NCBI GenBank assembly: GCA_944358655.1
Contig: CALVRO010000002.1
Span: 1 to 64,000, forward strand
From: an uncultured Clostridia bacterium
GTDB lineage: Bacteria > Bacillota > Clostridia > Christensenellales > Borkfalkiaceae
Reading direction: 5' to 3'
Length of the DNA stretch: 64,000 bases
Below the pieces are notes generated by a model that saw only the letters and a list, made by a program, of their open reading frames with translations, was not told the origin of the DNA and did no database searches. The translations under genes and the position numbers were made by a program. This document shows, piece after piece, positions 16,689-25,502 of the stretch. Positions within the stretch are counted from its first letter, which is position 1. The number at the start of each line of letters is the position of its first letter.

Positions 16689-17945
16689 ATGGATAAGTAC
16701 GTCATCAAAGGAGGGCGCCGCCTCGAGGGCAGCGTGCGTATTCAGACTGCAAAAAATTCCGTGCTTCCCATTCTGGCCGCATGCGTTCTGACGGACGGAA
16801 AGGTCACTCTTTCGGACGTACCCGACATAACCGACGTCGCCAACATGACGGCCATACTTTCAAGCTTGGGCTGCAGCATAGTTTACGAGGGCGGCAGCGC
16901 CGTCATCGACAGCTCCTCGGCGCACACCTTCGAGATCCCCTCTGCGCTCGCGCACGGCCTGCGCTCCTCCGTGTTTCTGCTCGGCTCGATAGTTTCGCGC
17001 TTCCACAGGGCCAAGATAGCCTACCCCGGCGGATGCGACATAGGGCTGCGCCCCGTCGATCTTCACCTCTCGGGGCTAAAGCGGCTGGGTGTGAACATAT
17101 CGGAGAGCGGCGGATACATAATCTGCGAGTGCGAAAGGCTGCGCGGCAACGAGATAATGCTTGACTGCCCCAGCGTGGGCGCTACAGAAAACATCATGCT
17201 CGCTTCGGTGCGTGCGGAGGGAACTACCGTCATCGAAAACGCCGCGCGCGAGCCCGAGATAGTCGACCTGCAAAAATTCCTCAACGTTCTGGGCGCAAGG
17301 GTGAGGGGAGCGGGCACGGGCACGATAGTCATAGAGGGGGTAAATAAGCTTGGCGGAGGGTCGTTCAGGCCCATGGCCGACCGCATCGAGGCGGGCACAT
17401 TTCTCATCGCCGCGGCAATGTGCGGGGGAGAAGTCGTGCTCGAGGGCGTCGGCGGCGAAAATTTGAGCTCTCTTTTACATAAACTTAGGGAAAACGGTTG
17501 CAAACTGCGCGTAAAAAATGATAAAATATATATACGGAGCGACAGACGGCCCCTGTCCGTCAAGAGCGTTGAAACGCAGCCCTACCCGGGATTTCCCACC
17601 GACCTTCAGGCCCAGATGACGGCGCTGTGCACGATATGTTCGGGCAACAGCATAGTCACCGAAAACCTGTTCGAAACGCGCTTTAAGTATGTGCCCGAAC
17701 TCAAAAAGATGGGCGCCGACATAACCGTAGTCGACAGGAGCGCCTTTGTCAGGGGAGTGGAGAGGCTGCACGGCGCCGTGACGGCCGCGCACGACCTGCG
17801 CGGCGGCGCCGCCCTCGTCATAGCCGCGCTTGCGGCCGAGGGCGACAGCCAGGTCGTCGGCATTACCCATATCGACAGGGGTTATTCGGGCTTCGAATAC
17901 AAATTGTCCGCCCTCGGCGCAGATATCAGGCGCGTGGGCGTGTGA
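16689..17945 (+). CDS. murA: UDP-N-acetylglucosamine 1-carboxyvinyltransferase
   Basis: This is the first committed enzyme of peptidoglycan synthesis, transferring enolpyruvate from PEP to UDP-GlcNAc. It has 418 residues in the two-domain inside-out barrel fold. The fosfomycin-target cysteine is present in YPGGCDIGLRP, and the N-terminal KGGRRLEGSVRIQTAKNS carries the substrate lysine. A CGGAG site precedes the ATG. The gene sits where murG/murB usually lie. divIB begins four bases after its stop. Confidence 0.95.
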   Translation: MDKYVIKGGRRLEGSVRIQTAKNSVLPILAACVLTDGKVTLSDVPDITDVANMTAILSSLGCSIVYEGGSAVIDSSSAHTFEIPSALAHGLRSSVFLLGSIVSRFHRAKIAYPGGCDIGLRPVDLHLSGLKRLGVNISESGGYIICECERLRGNEIMLDCPSVGATENIMLASVRAEGTTVIENAAREPEIVDLQKFLNVLGARVRGAGTGTIVIEGVNKLGGGSFRPMADRIEAGTFLIAAAMCGGEVVLEGVGGENLSSLLHKLRENGCKLRVKNDKIYIRSDRRPLSVKSVETQPYPGFPTDLQAQMTALCTICSGNSIVTENLFETRFKYVPELKKMGADITVVDRSAFVRGVERLHGAVTAAHDLRGGAALVIAALAAEGDSQVVGITHIDRGYSGFEYKLSALGADIRRVGV

Positions 17946-17949
17946 AAAG

Positions 17950-18696
17950 ATGAGAAGTTACATAAGAAAGATAGTAGTCGTTGTGCTCGCCCTCCTCTTC
18001 TGCGTGGCGGCGGTGGTGGGCGCGGGAGTCATCTTCTCGGTGCGCAACGTCAACGTGGAGTACAAATTTTATTCCTCGCGCGCCGACGGCGACCTCGCCC
18101 AAACCAAGAGCGCGCTCGAAGGCTTAAAGGGCCGCGGCATGTTTTCGGTGGCGGAGGAGGACATCTCCGCCTGCGTGCAGGGCTCGCTCGTTCTGGAGAG
18201 CTGCGAGTTTGTCTATCCGAGCACGATAAACGTCACGCTGAGGGAGAGACTGGAGCGCTACGCCGTGGCGTCCGCCTCGGGCGGCTACGACATACTCGAC
18301 AGCGACGGAGCCTTTGTCCGCAGGAGCGAGGATGCCCTCAATTCCGCCGACAACAGCCCCAACGTCATCCTCGACGTTGTAAGCGCCGATCTGCCCGCCG
18401 CCATAGAGGCGTGCGACGCCTTTTTAAGTTCTTTCGGCAGTCTGCGCAGCATGGTGGAGAGGGTGAGTGCCCTCTCCGACGAGGTGCTCGGCACGAGCCA
18501 GCTCGTGTTCTCGCTGTACGGCGGGATGGAGATCGTGATAGAGGATCGCGCCGTCCTCACCGGCAAAAAGATCGCCGCCGCGGCGGAGATTTACAAGGGG
18601 CTTTCGGACAACTTCAGGGTGCGCGGATGGATATACGCTGTGGGCAGCGGCGACTCCCCGTCGGGCGTGTACGCCGTCTATAACCCCTCCGTTTGA
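17950..18696 (+). CDS. divIB: cell division protein DivIB/FtsQ
   Basis: This bitopic protein has 248 residues: a short basic cytoplasmic tail, one membrane helix (about 8-31), then an extracytoplasmic POTRA-like region (from NVNVEYKFYSS to about 105) and a beta domain. FtsQ/DivIB scaffolds FtsL and DivIC at the septum. Sequence conservation in this family is weak; the topology and its position between murA and ftsA support the call. The ribosome site is poor, so it is probably translated by coupling with murA. Confidence 0.82.
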   Translation: MRSYIRKIVVVVLALLFCVAAVVGAGVIFSVRNVNVEYKFYSSRADGDLAQTKSALEGLKGRGMFSVAEEDISACVQGSLVLESCEFVYPSTINVTLRERLERYAVASASGGYDILDSDGAFVRRSEDALNSADNSPNVILDVVSADLPAAIEACDAFLSSFGSLRSMVERVSALSDEVLGTSQLVFSLYGGMEIVIEDRAVLTGKKIAAAAEIYKGLSDNFRVRGWIYAVGSGDSPSGVYAVYNPSV

Positions 18697-18733
18697 ATGT
18701 TTAAGGCATATTCGGGGAGCAATTTAATATTTT

Positions 18734-18767
18734 GCGGCTCAAATTTATCATTTTGAGCCGCTTTTTT
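18734..18767 (+). terminator. terminator of murA-divIB
   Basis: GCGGCTCAAA at 18734-18743 pairs with the arm at 18752-18761, and six T follow directly. This separates the operon from ftsA-ftsZ. Confidence 0.88.
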
Positions 18768-18778
18768 ACGTCATTTTG

Positions 18779-18807
18779 TTGACATTTGCAAAACTCTATT
18801 ATATAAT
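18779..18807 (+). promoter_or_regulatory. perfect consensus sigma-A promoter for ftsA-ftsZ
   Basis: TTGACA at 18779-18784, a 17-bp spacer and TATAAT at 18802-18807 match the consensus at all twelve positions. A leader of about 45 nt precedes the ftsA GTG. Confidence 0.9.
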
Positions 18808-18858
18808 AGTCTTATAGATTACATATTCGCGGACGAATGTGCCGACAGGGATAAAAAA

Positions 18859-19977
18859 GTGCGAAACAAAAGCGTGGCGGTGCTCGACATCCGCTCGTCC
18901 GAGGTGACAGCCGCCGTGGGCGAGAGAGGGGTCAACAACACCTTCATAATCAAAAGTAAATACAGCTGCGCTTACGACGGCTACGCCGACGGCGAACTGC
19001 TGGATATCGACAGCTTCAACTCCGCCGTCCGTTCGGTGGTGTCGGATACCGTGGCCGCCTCGGGCGAGAGGGTAGACCGCTTCTTTATCGGCGTCCCCGA
19101 CGAGTTCGTAAAGACCCGCGTGGCCGAGGGCGTGCTCGCCTTCGCCTCTCCCGCAAGGATAAGGAAGGGCGATATCGCCACGGTGCGCAGGCAGTCCCGC
19201 CCGCGCGACGAGGGCGGCTATTCCGTAATCGACGTCAGCCCCGTCTGCTATATCCTTTCGGACAAGCGCAGGGTGATAGACCCCGAAGGCTGCGTCACCG
19301 ACAGTCTGCGCGCCAAGATGAGCTGGTTTTTGGGCAGGGACGCCTTTGAAGAGTGCGTGCGCAACGCCTTCAGACCCTTCCCCGCCATAACCTCATTGAG
19401 GCTCATTCCCTCGGCGCTCGCTCAGGCCAACTACCTCATCGAACCGCATGTGCGCGACGGCTGCGCGGCGCTGCTCGATATGGGCTATATCTCGTCGACC
19501 TACAGCATAGCGTGCGGCAACGGTCTGGTGTTCAGCCAGCCCTTCTCGGTGGGTACGGGGCACATAGCTCTGCTGCTCGCCGAGGAGCTGAAAATTCCCT
19601 TCGAGGTCGCCTCGCAGTTCCTGCCCCTCGTCAATCTCAACGCAAAGGAAAAACTCACCTCCCGCCAGGAGATAAAGCACGACGGCAAGGTGTACGGCTT
19701 CTCCACGTCAGACCTGCGCGATATCATCCGCGAAGGGCTCGACGGCGTGTGCGAGATGGTGGAGGAGTGCATGCAGACATACTCCGAGCGCGACATGACG
19801 GGCAAACCGCTCTACGTCACGGGCGAGGGCATCAAAGCCATTCGCGGCACGGCCGAGCATCTTTCAAACAGGCTGGTGTGCGCGGTGGAGGTAATCGCTC
19901 CCCGCGTTCCATACTACGATAAACCCAAATTCTCTTCGCTGTTCAGCCTATTAAATGCTGCGCTCGGCGAAAGATGA
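18859..19977 (+). CDS. ftsA: cell division protein FtsA
   Basis: This actin-fold ATPase tethers FtsZ filaments to the membrane. It has 372 residues, somewhat shorter than the 400-440 common elsewhere. The N-terminal VAVLDIRSSEVTAAV is the first phosphate-loop strand, and the 1C-like segment and adenosine-binding motif VTGEGIKAIRGTAEHL are visible. The C-terminus ends shortly after PKFSSLFSLLNAALG, so the amphipathic membrane-targeting helix is short or reduced. The start is GTG at 18859 after AGGG. ftsZ follows in the same transcript. Confidence 0.9.
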   Translation: MRNKSVAVLDIRSSEVTAAVGERGVNNTFIIKSKYSCAYDGYADGELLDIDSFNSAVRSVVSDTVAASGERVDRFFIGVPDEFVKTRVAEGVLAFASPARIRKGDIATVRRQSRPRDEGGYSVIDVSPVCYILSDKRRVIDPEGCVTDSLRAKMSWFLGRDAFEECVRNAFRPFPAITSLRLIPSALAQANYLIEPHVRDGCAALLDMGYISSTYSIACGNGLVFSQPFSVGTGHIALLLAEELKIPFEVASQFLPLVNLNAKEKLTSRQEIKHDGKVYGFSTSDLRDIIREGLDGVCEMVEECMQTYSERDMTGKPLYVTGEGIKAIRGTAEHLSNRLVCAVEVIAPRVPYYDKPKFSSLFSLLNAALGER

Positions 19978-20043
19978 GCATAAAAATACTCAAAATCGGG
20001 CTGCGGCTTGTGGCGCAGCCGTCCATTTTACGGAGGTCAACAA

Positions 20044-21540
20044 ATGTTTAACGATCAGGCATACAATTACGGCGGCACGCCCTCTCCGGCACACAACGCC
20101 CCCGCAGCTAATATTTCGGGCAAGGCCAAAATAAAGGTCATAGGCGTAGGCGGCGCAGGCAACAACGCCGTCAACCGCATGATAGAGGCCGGCATCAACA
20201 GCGCCGAATATATAGTTGTCAATACCGACAGTCAGATACTCGCTCTCTCTCCCTGCGAAAACAGGGTGCAGATAGGCGAGCAGCTCACCAAGGGTCTCGG
20301 CGCGGGCGCCGATCCCGAAGTGGGCAGGGCGGCGGCCGAAGAGAGCAAGGACGCCCTCACCGATCTCATCAAGGGCACCGACCTGCTGTTCATAACCGCA
20401 GGCATGGGCGGAGGTACGGGCACGGGCGCGGCTCCCGTTATCGCCAAGATCGCCAGGGACATGAAGATACTCACCGTCGCCGTCGTCACCGAACCCTTCG
20501 CCTTCGAAGGCAAGAAGAGGATGGAGAATACCGTAAAGGGCCTCGAAAACCTTAAAAAGTACGTCGACACCCTCGTCATCATCCCCAACGACAAGATAAA
20601 GACGGTCGTGCAGAAGAACACCCCCATGGTGGAGGCTCTCCGCGTCGCCGATGAAATACTCAAGCAGGGAATAAGGGGCATTGCCGAGCTCATCGTCAAT
20701 CCCGCCCTCATAAATCTTGACTTTGCCGACGTAAAGACCGTGCTCAAGGATAAGGGCATAGCCCACCTCGGCGTGGGCGTTGCCAAGGGCGACAACAGAA
20801 TAATCGAAGCCGTCCGCGTGGCCGTAAACTGCCCTCTGCTCGAAACTACCATCGAGGGCGCTCGCGGCGTCATACTCAACGTAGTCGGCGGCCCCGACCT
20901 TACTTTCGACGAAGTGGCCGACGCGGCCGAACTCGTCCGCAGCGTTGTAGACGCCTCGGCCAACATCATCTTCGGCGCGCGCATCGATCCCAACGTTCAG
21001 GACGAAGTCGAAATAACCGTCATCGCCACCGGCTTCCCCGGTTTCGACAGCAAAAAGGATGACGAAGGCAAGCCCTTCACCTCGTCGTCGCTGCTCAGAC
21101 AGCAGCCCGGCTTTACGCGCATGCCCATCAACAACGATCCCTACTTCGGGCAGCGCCAGCAGACCGCCCAGCCCGTAAACGGCTTGCAGCACGGCGTTCT
21201 CGGACAGGCCGCTCCCCAGCAGCCCGTTCAACAGCCCGTCTATGCCGCTCCCCAGCAGGGCTATCCTCAGCAGGAATATCGTCAGCCCGTACAGCAGCCC
21301 GTGCAGCCCGTATATCAGCAGACTGCACAGCAGCCCGTCTACGGTCAGCCCCAGCAGGGCTATGCTCAGCAGCAGCCCGTATATCAGCAGCCTGTGCAGC
21401 AGCAGCCGGTAAGGCCCGCGCAGCAGCCCGCCTACGGCAGGCCCGTCGACGAGGCCGCCATCGAGCGCCCCACCGACAAGGACGTGCCCAAGTTCGCCCG
21501 TCTTTTAAAGAGCCTCGGCCGCCGCGGCGACAACAACTAA
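20044..21540 (+). CDS. ftsZ: cell division protein FtsZ with extended Gln/Pro-rich linker
   Basis: This tubulin-like GTPase of 498 residues forms the Z-ring. The GTP loop is GGGTGTGAAPV (about 107-117), and the synergy loop with the catalytic Asp lies in INLDFADVKTV. Residues about 340-470 form a linker of repeated QQPVYQQ-like units, longer than the usual 50 residues. The basic C-terminal peptide is DVPKFARLLKSLGRR, a variant of the usual IPAFLRRR contact peptide for FtsA. The ATG at 20044 has a strong GGAGG; an in-frame upstream ATG at 20008 is unsupported. Confidence 0.95.
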   Translation: MFNDQAYNYGGTPSPAHNAPAANISGKAKIKVIGVGGAGNNAVNRMIEAGINSAEYIVVNTDSQILALSPCENRVQIGEQLTKGLGAGADPEVGRAAAEESKDALTDLIKGTDLLFITAGMGGGTGTGAAPVIAKIARDMKILTVAVVTEPFAFEGKKRMENTVKGLENLKKYVDTLVIIPNDKIKTVVQKNTPMVEALRVADEILKQGIRGIAELIVNPALINLDFADVKTVLKDKGIAHLGVGVAKGDNRIIEAVRVAVNCPLLETTIEGARGVILNVVGGPDLTFDEVADAAELVRSVVDASANIIFGARIDPNVQDEVEITVIATGFPGFDSKKDDEGKPFTSSSLLRQQPGFTRMPINNDPYFGQRQQTAQPVNGLQHGVLGQAAPQQPVQQPVYAAPQQGYPQQEYRQPVQQPVQPVYQQTAQQPVYGQPQQGYAQQQPVYQQPVQQQPVRPAQQPAYGRPVDEAAIERPTDKDVPKFARLLKSLGRRGDNN

Positions 21541-21553
21541 AATTCCGATACCT

Positions 21554-21584
21554 AAAAAAGCGGAGCGCGCGCTCCGCTTTTTTT
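21554..21584 (+). terminator. terminator of ftsA-ftsZ
   Basis: AGCGGAGCGC pairs with GCGCTCCGCT with essentially no loop beyond the stem turn. A-run and T-run flanks (A6 and T7) make it bidirectional and strong. Confidence 0.88.
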
Positions 21585-21649
21585 GTCGTCCTGTCGATTT
21601 TTAGGCGTTTTTTCGTCATAATCCGCGCGGCGCGGCAGTAAAATGCACT

Positions 21650-22960
21650 ATGGAAGTCATCGACCGCGATAGTTTTTACTTTGTCGGCATAGGCGGGGCG
21701 AGCATGAGCGCGCTTGCAAAGATACTCTTCGATATGGGAAAAAGCGTGTGCGGGTACGACAGGGCGAGGGGGGAGTACACGCCCTCGCTCGAGGCCATGG
21801 GAATCTCGGTCGACTACGGCGACGACGGCGTGCTGCCCGACGGTTGCTCTGCGGTCGTCCGCACCGACGCCGTCGGGGATGGAGAGCGCCACGTCGCCGA
21901 GGCGAGGGCTAAGGGCATACCCGTTGTCGGCCGCGCGGAATTGCTCGCCTCGCTCGCGGGTAAGTTTGAAAAGACGGTGGCGGTGGCGGGGTGCCACGGC
22001 AAAACCACCTGCACGGCCATGCTTGCGCATATATTTGCCTGTGCGGGAAAAAGATTTACGGCGCATATCGGCGGCAACGATCTCACTTTTTCAAACGCCG
22101 CCTTTTTCGGATACGATTGGTTTATAACCGAGGCGTGCGAGTACAAGAGGAATTTCCTGCGCCTTTCCCCCGACATAGCCGTCATACTCAACAGGGCGCC
22201 CGACCACCTCGAATGCTACGGCGGAGCCGAGGCTCTCTCCGCCGCCTACGACAAATTTGCCGAAGGCGCGCGCAAGTGTGTGGAGCTCTGCGGCCGGGGC
22301 GCGGGCAGGAGCACTGTAACATTCGGTTTGGATTGCTCCGCCGATTACTGCGCCCGCGAACTGAAGGGGGAGAGGGGCAGGTATTCCTTTGTGATCTTTG
22401 AGAGGGGCGACGAGCTGTGCTCCGTCTCTCTCCGCGTGCCGGGCAGACACAACGTGCTCAACGCCCTCGCCGCGGCAGCCGCGGCGAGGGCGTGCGGGCT
22501 GAGGCCCGAGGCGGTGGCTTCGGGGCTCGAGGAGTTTGCGGGCGTCGCGCGACGGTTCGAACGGCTGGGCCGTTACAACGGCGCCGTTGTCATTGCCGAT
22601 TACGCCCATCATCCCGACGAGATATCGGCGGCGCTGCGCACGGCCGAGGAGACGGGGGCGCGCAGGCTGTTTGTCGTCTTTCAGCCGCACACCTACAGCC
22701 GCACCAAAAATCTCTTCGAAGATTTTGTGCGCGTGCTGTCGCCCGTGCAAAGACTGCTCGTCTACAAAACTTTTGCCGCGCGCGAGTATTTCGACGCCGA
22801 CGGCAGCGCCGTCACCCTCTGCAACGCCATAAAAAATGCCCGCTACGCCGACGGCGTGCGGGACATTGAGCGCTTTCTGTGCGGCGCGGGCGAGGGAGAC
22901 GTCGTCCTCGTGCTCGGCGCGGGGGATATCTATGCGATAGTGCGCGGCATGCTGAGTTAA
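21650..22960 (+). CDS. murC: UDP-N-acetylmuramate:L-alanine ligase
   Basis: This is the first of the four Mur ligases, 436 residues. The N-terminal VGIGGASMSALAKIL binds UDP, GCHGKTTCTAM is the ATP loop (about 111-121), and DYAHHPDEI and FQPHTYSRT are MurC signatures. The gene is separated from the other mur genes by ftsA-ftsZ and stands alone after a terminator. No Shine-Dalgarno precedes the ATG; a TAAAAT hexamer ends five bases before it, so a leaderless message is possible, but no good -35 is seen. Its stop codon interlocks with that of the convergent gene (shared TTAA). Confidence 0.94.
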   Translation: MEVIDRDSFYFVGIGGASMSALAKILFDMGKSVCGYDRARGEYTPSLEAMGISVDYGDDGVLPDGCSAVVRTDAVGDGERHVAEARAKGIPVVGRAELLASLAGKFEKTVAVAGCHGKTTCTAMLAHIFACAGKRFTAHIGGNDLTFSNAAFFGYDWFITEACEYKRNFLRLSPDIAVILNRAPDHLECYGGAEALSAAYDKFAEGARKCVELCGRGAGRSTVTFGLDCSADYCARELKGERGRYSFVIFERGDELCSVSLRVPGRHNVLNALAAAAAARACGLRPEAVASGLEEFAGVARRFERLGRYNGAVVIADYAHHPDEISAALRTAEETGARRLFVVFQPHTYSRTKNLFEDFVRVLSPVQRLLVYKTFAAREYFDADGSAVTLCNAIKNARYADGVRDIERFLCGAGEGDVVLVLGAGDIYAIVRGMLS

Positions 22961-24117
22961 AATTCTATGTCCGCGCCCCTGCGTTCTGCGGCGTAGACGA
23001 AGTCGATAAACTGTTTTGCCCTTCTCGGCGATCTGCCGCCCTTGACCAGCGCCCAGCGCTCGGCAAGGGCGGCGAGTTTTTGCCTGTCCGTCAGAAGTTT
23101 GCGGTCGTCGGCGAGCTGCCCGACTATTGAGAGGTACATTTGCTTATCGGTAGAGGAGAACAGCACGGTCAGGCCGAACCTGTCCGAGAGGGAGAGCTGT
23201 TCGGCTATCGAATCGCCGGGATGCACCGAGTTTTCCCTGTCCGAAAAACTCTCCTTTACTATGTGGCGGCGGTTGGAGGTGGCCACTATCATTATGTTGT
23301 CGGTGCCTCCGCTCACCGAGCCTTCGAGCGCGGCCTTGAGCGAGGACACTTTGTCGTCGTATTCGCCGAGGGAGAGGTCGTCTATGAACACAATGAACTT
23401 CAGCGGATTTTCGGCCACAAGCTCCCTGATTTTGGGCACCGACAGGATATTCTCCTTGCTCAGCTCTATTATCCTCAGCCCGTCGTCGAAGTGCTTGTTG
23501 AGCATGGCGTGCACTGTAGACGACTTGCCCGTGCCCCTGTCGCCGTAGAGCAGCATGTTGGCATAGGGCAGACCGCCTATAAAGTTGCAGATGTTGTCGT
23601 CTATCTGTCTTTTTTCCTCGGCGTAGTCCTTCAAATCGTCCACCGTCACCGAGGGCACGTTGGCGACGGGAACGAGCCGCCCGCCGTCGAAGGTGAACGC
23701 CTTGCGCACTATGAAATCGCCGTAGCCGTGCGCGGCGTAGAATTGGACGAGGTTGTCGGCCGAGCGCCTGCCGTCGAGGCTGCCGTCGAAGGGCGGAATG
23801 GCCGAGCCGAGGTTGAAGCGCTCGTCGTTTTCAAGCTGCGCCGCGCCACGGAAAATGCCGTCGAGGTCGTCGGCAAAGGCATCGTACAGATACGCCGAGG
23901 GTGTGTCGCCCTTGGCGCAGGTGCGCGAAAAGGCGTTTTCGTCGAGCAGTACGAGAGTGCAAAGCGCCTTCAGCAAATCGTTTTCCGCCCCGCGTTCGTA
24001 TAGTTCGGAGTACAGCGCGCGCCTGTCGCCGCCGCATGCCGCCTCGGTGAACGCGGCGAAGAGGGGGTGTTTTTCAAGGCCGCGCAGCACAAGCGGTCTT
24101 ATCGGAGTGCTATTCAT
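22957..24117 (-). CDS. DUF815-family AAA+ ATPase
   Basis: This protein of 386 residues is of the predicted AAA+ superfamily group known as DUF815 (COG2607). Walker A is YGDRGTGKSS (about 192-201), Walker B is KFIVFIDDLS (about 240-249), and a sensor-like VATSNRRH follows (about 282-289). The N-terminal 170 residues are helical and poorly conserved. The biological role of the family is unknown; members are common single genes in Firmicutes and proteobacteria. The start has an AAGGAG site and its own promoter. It is divergent from ilvC and convergent with murC. Confidence 0.85.
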   Translation of the reverse strand: MNSTPIRPLVLRGLEKHPLFAAFTEAACGGDRRALYSELYERGAENDLLKALCTLVLLDENAFSRTCAKGDTPSAYLYDAFADDLDGIFRGAAQLENDERFNLGSAIPPFDGSLDGRRSADNLVQFYAAHGYGDFIVRKAFTFDGGRLVPVANVPSVTVDDLKDYAEEKRQIDDNICNFIGGLPYANMLLYGDRGTGKSSTVHAMLNKHFDDGLRIIELSKENILSVPKIRELVAENPLKFIVFIDDLSLGEYDDKVSSLKAALEGSVSGGTDNIMIVATSNRRHIVKESFSDRENSVHPGDSIAEQLSLSDRFGLTVLFSSTDKQMYLSIVGQLADDRKLLTDRQKLAALAERWALVKGGRSPRRAKQFIDFVYAAERRGADIEF

Positions 24118-24149
24118 TTATATTCATCTCCTTTTGATTATACAATTCG

Positions 24150-24178
24150 ATTATAGCTCAAAAAAAGTATTTATGCAA
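24150..24178 (-). promoter_or_regulatory. promoter of the DUF815 ATPase gene
   Basis: On the minus strand TTGCAT (24178-24173), a 17-bp spacer and TATAAT (24155-24150) are seen. A second TATAAT lies at 24142-24137. The -35 lies in a tandem 12-bp repeat. Confidence 0.6.
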
Positions 24179-24194
24179 TATTTTATGCAATATT
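24171..24194. repeat. tandem 12-bp repeat between DUF815 gene and ilvC
   Basis: TTATGCAATATT occurs twice in direct tandem (24171-24182 and 24183-24194) in an otherwise AT-rich divergent intergenic region, overlapping the minus-strand -35. It could be a regulator site or a simple duplication. Confidence 0.65.
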
Positions 24195-24228
24195 TCACAT
24201 AATTTTTTTCAATATTTTTTTATATCGC

Positions 24229-25336
<1,108 letters not shown>

Positions 25337-25349
25337 TAACGCTGTTTTT

Positions 25350-25389
25350 GCGTCCGCCGCTTGCAGGAGCGGCGGACGCTTAATTTTTT
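25350..25389 (+). terminator. ilvC terminator
   Basis: An 11-bp perfect stem (25350-25360 with 25369-25379) has an 8-nt loop and is followed by TTAATTTTTT. Confidence 0.88.
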
Positions 25390-25434
25390 ATAAAAATTAA
25401 AGGCGGCCATTTGCGAATAGGGGCCGTCATTTTG

Positions 25435-25463
25435 TTGTCTTTTTACGCCGCAGATGATATAAT
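25435..25463 (+). promoter_or_regulatory. promoter of the ftsK operon
   Basis: TTGTCT (25435-25440), a 17-bp spacer and TATAAT (25458-25463) preceded by TGA (extended -10). It probably serves ftsK-rimO-pgsA-cinA and perhaps recA, which follow closely. Confidence 0.72.
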
Positions 25464-25502
25464 GTTTATCAGGATATTTCAACAGTTGTTTCGGAGCGAT
25501 AT

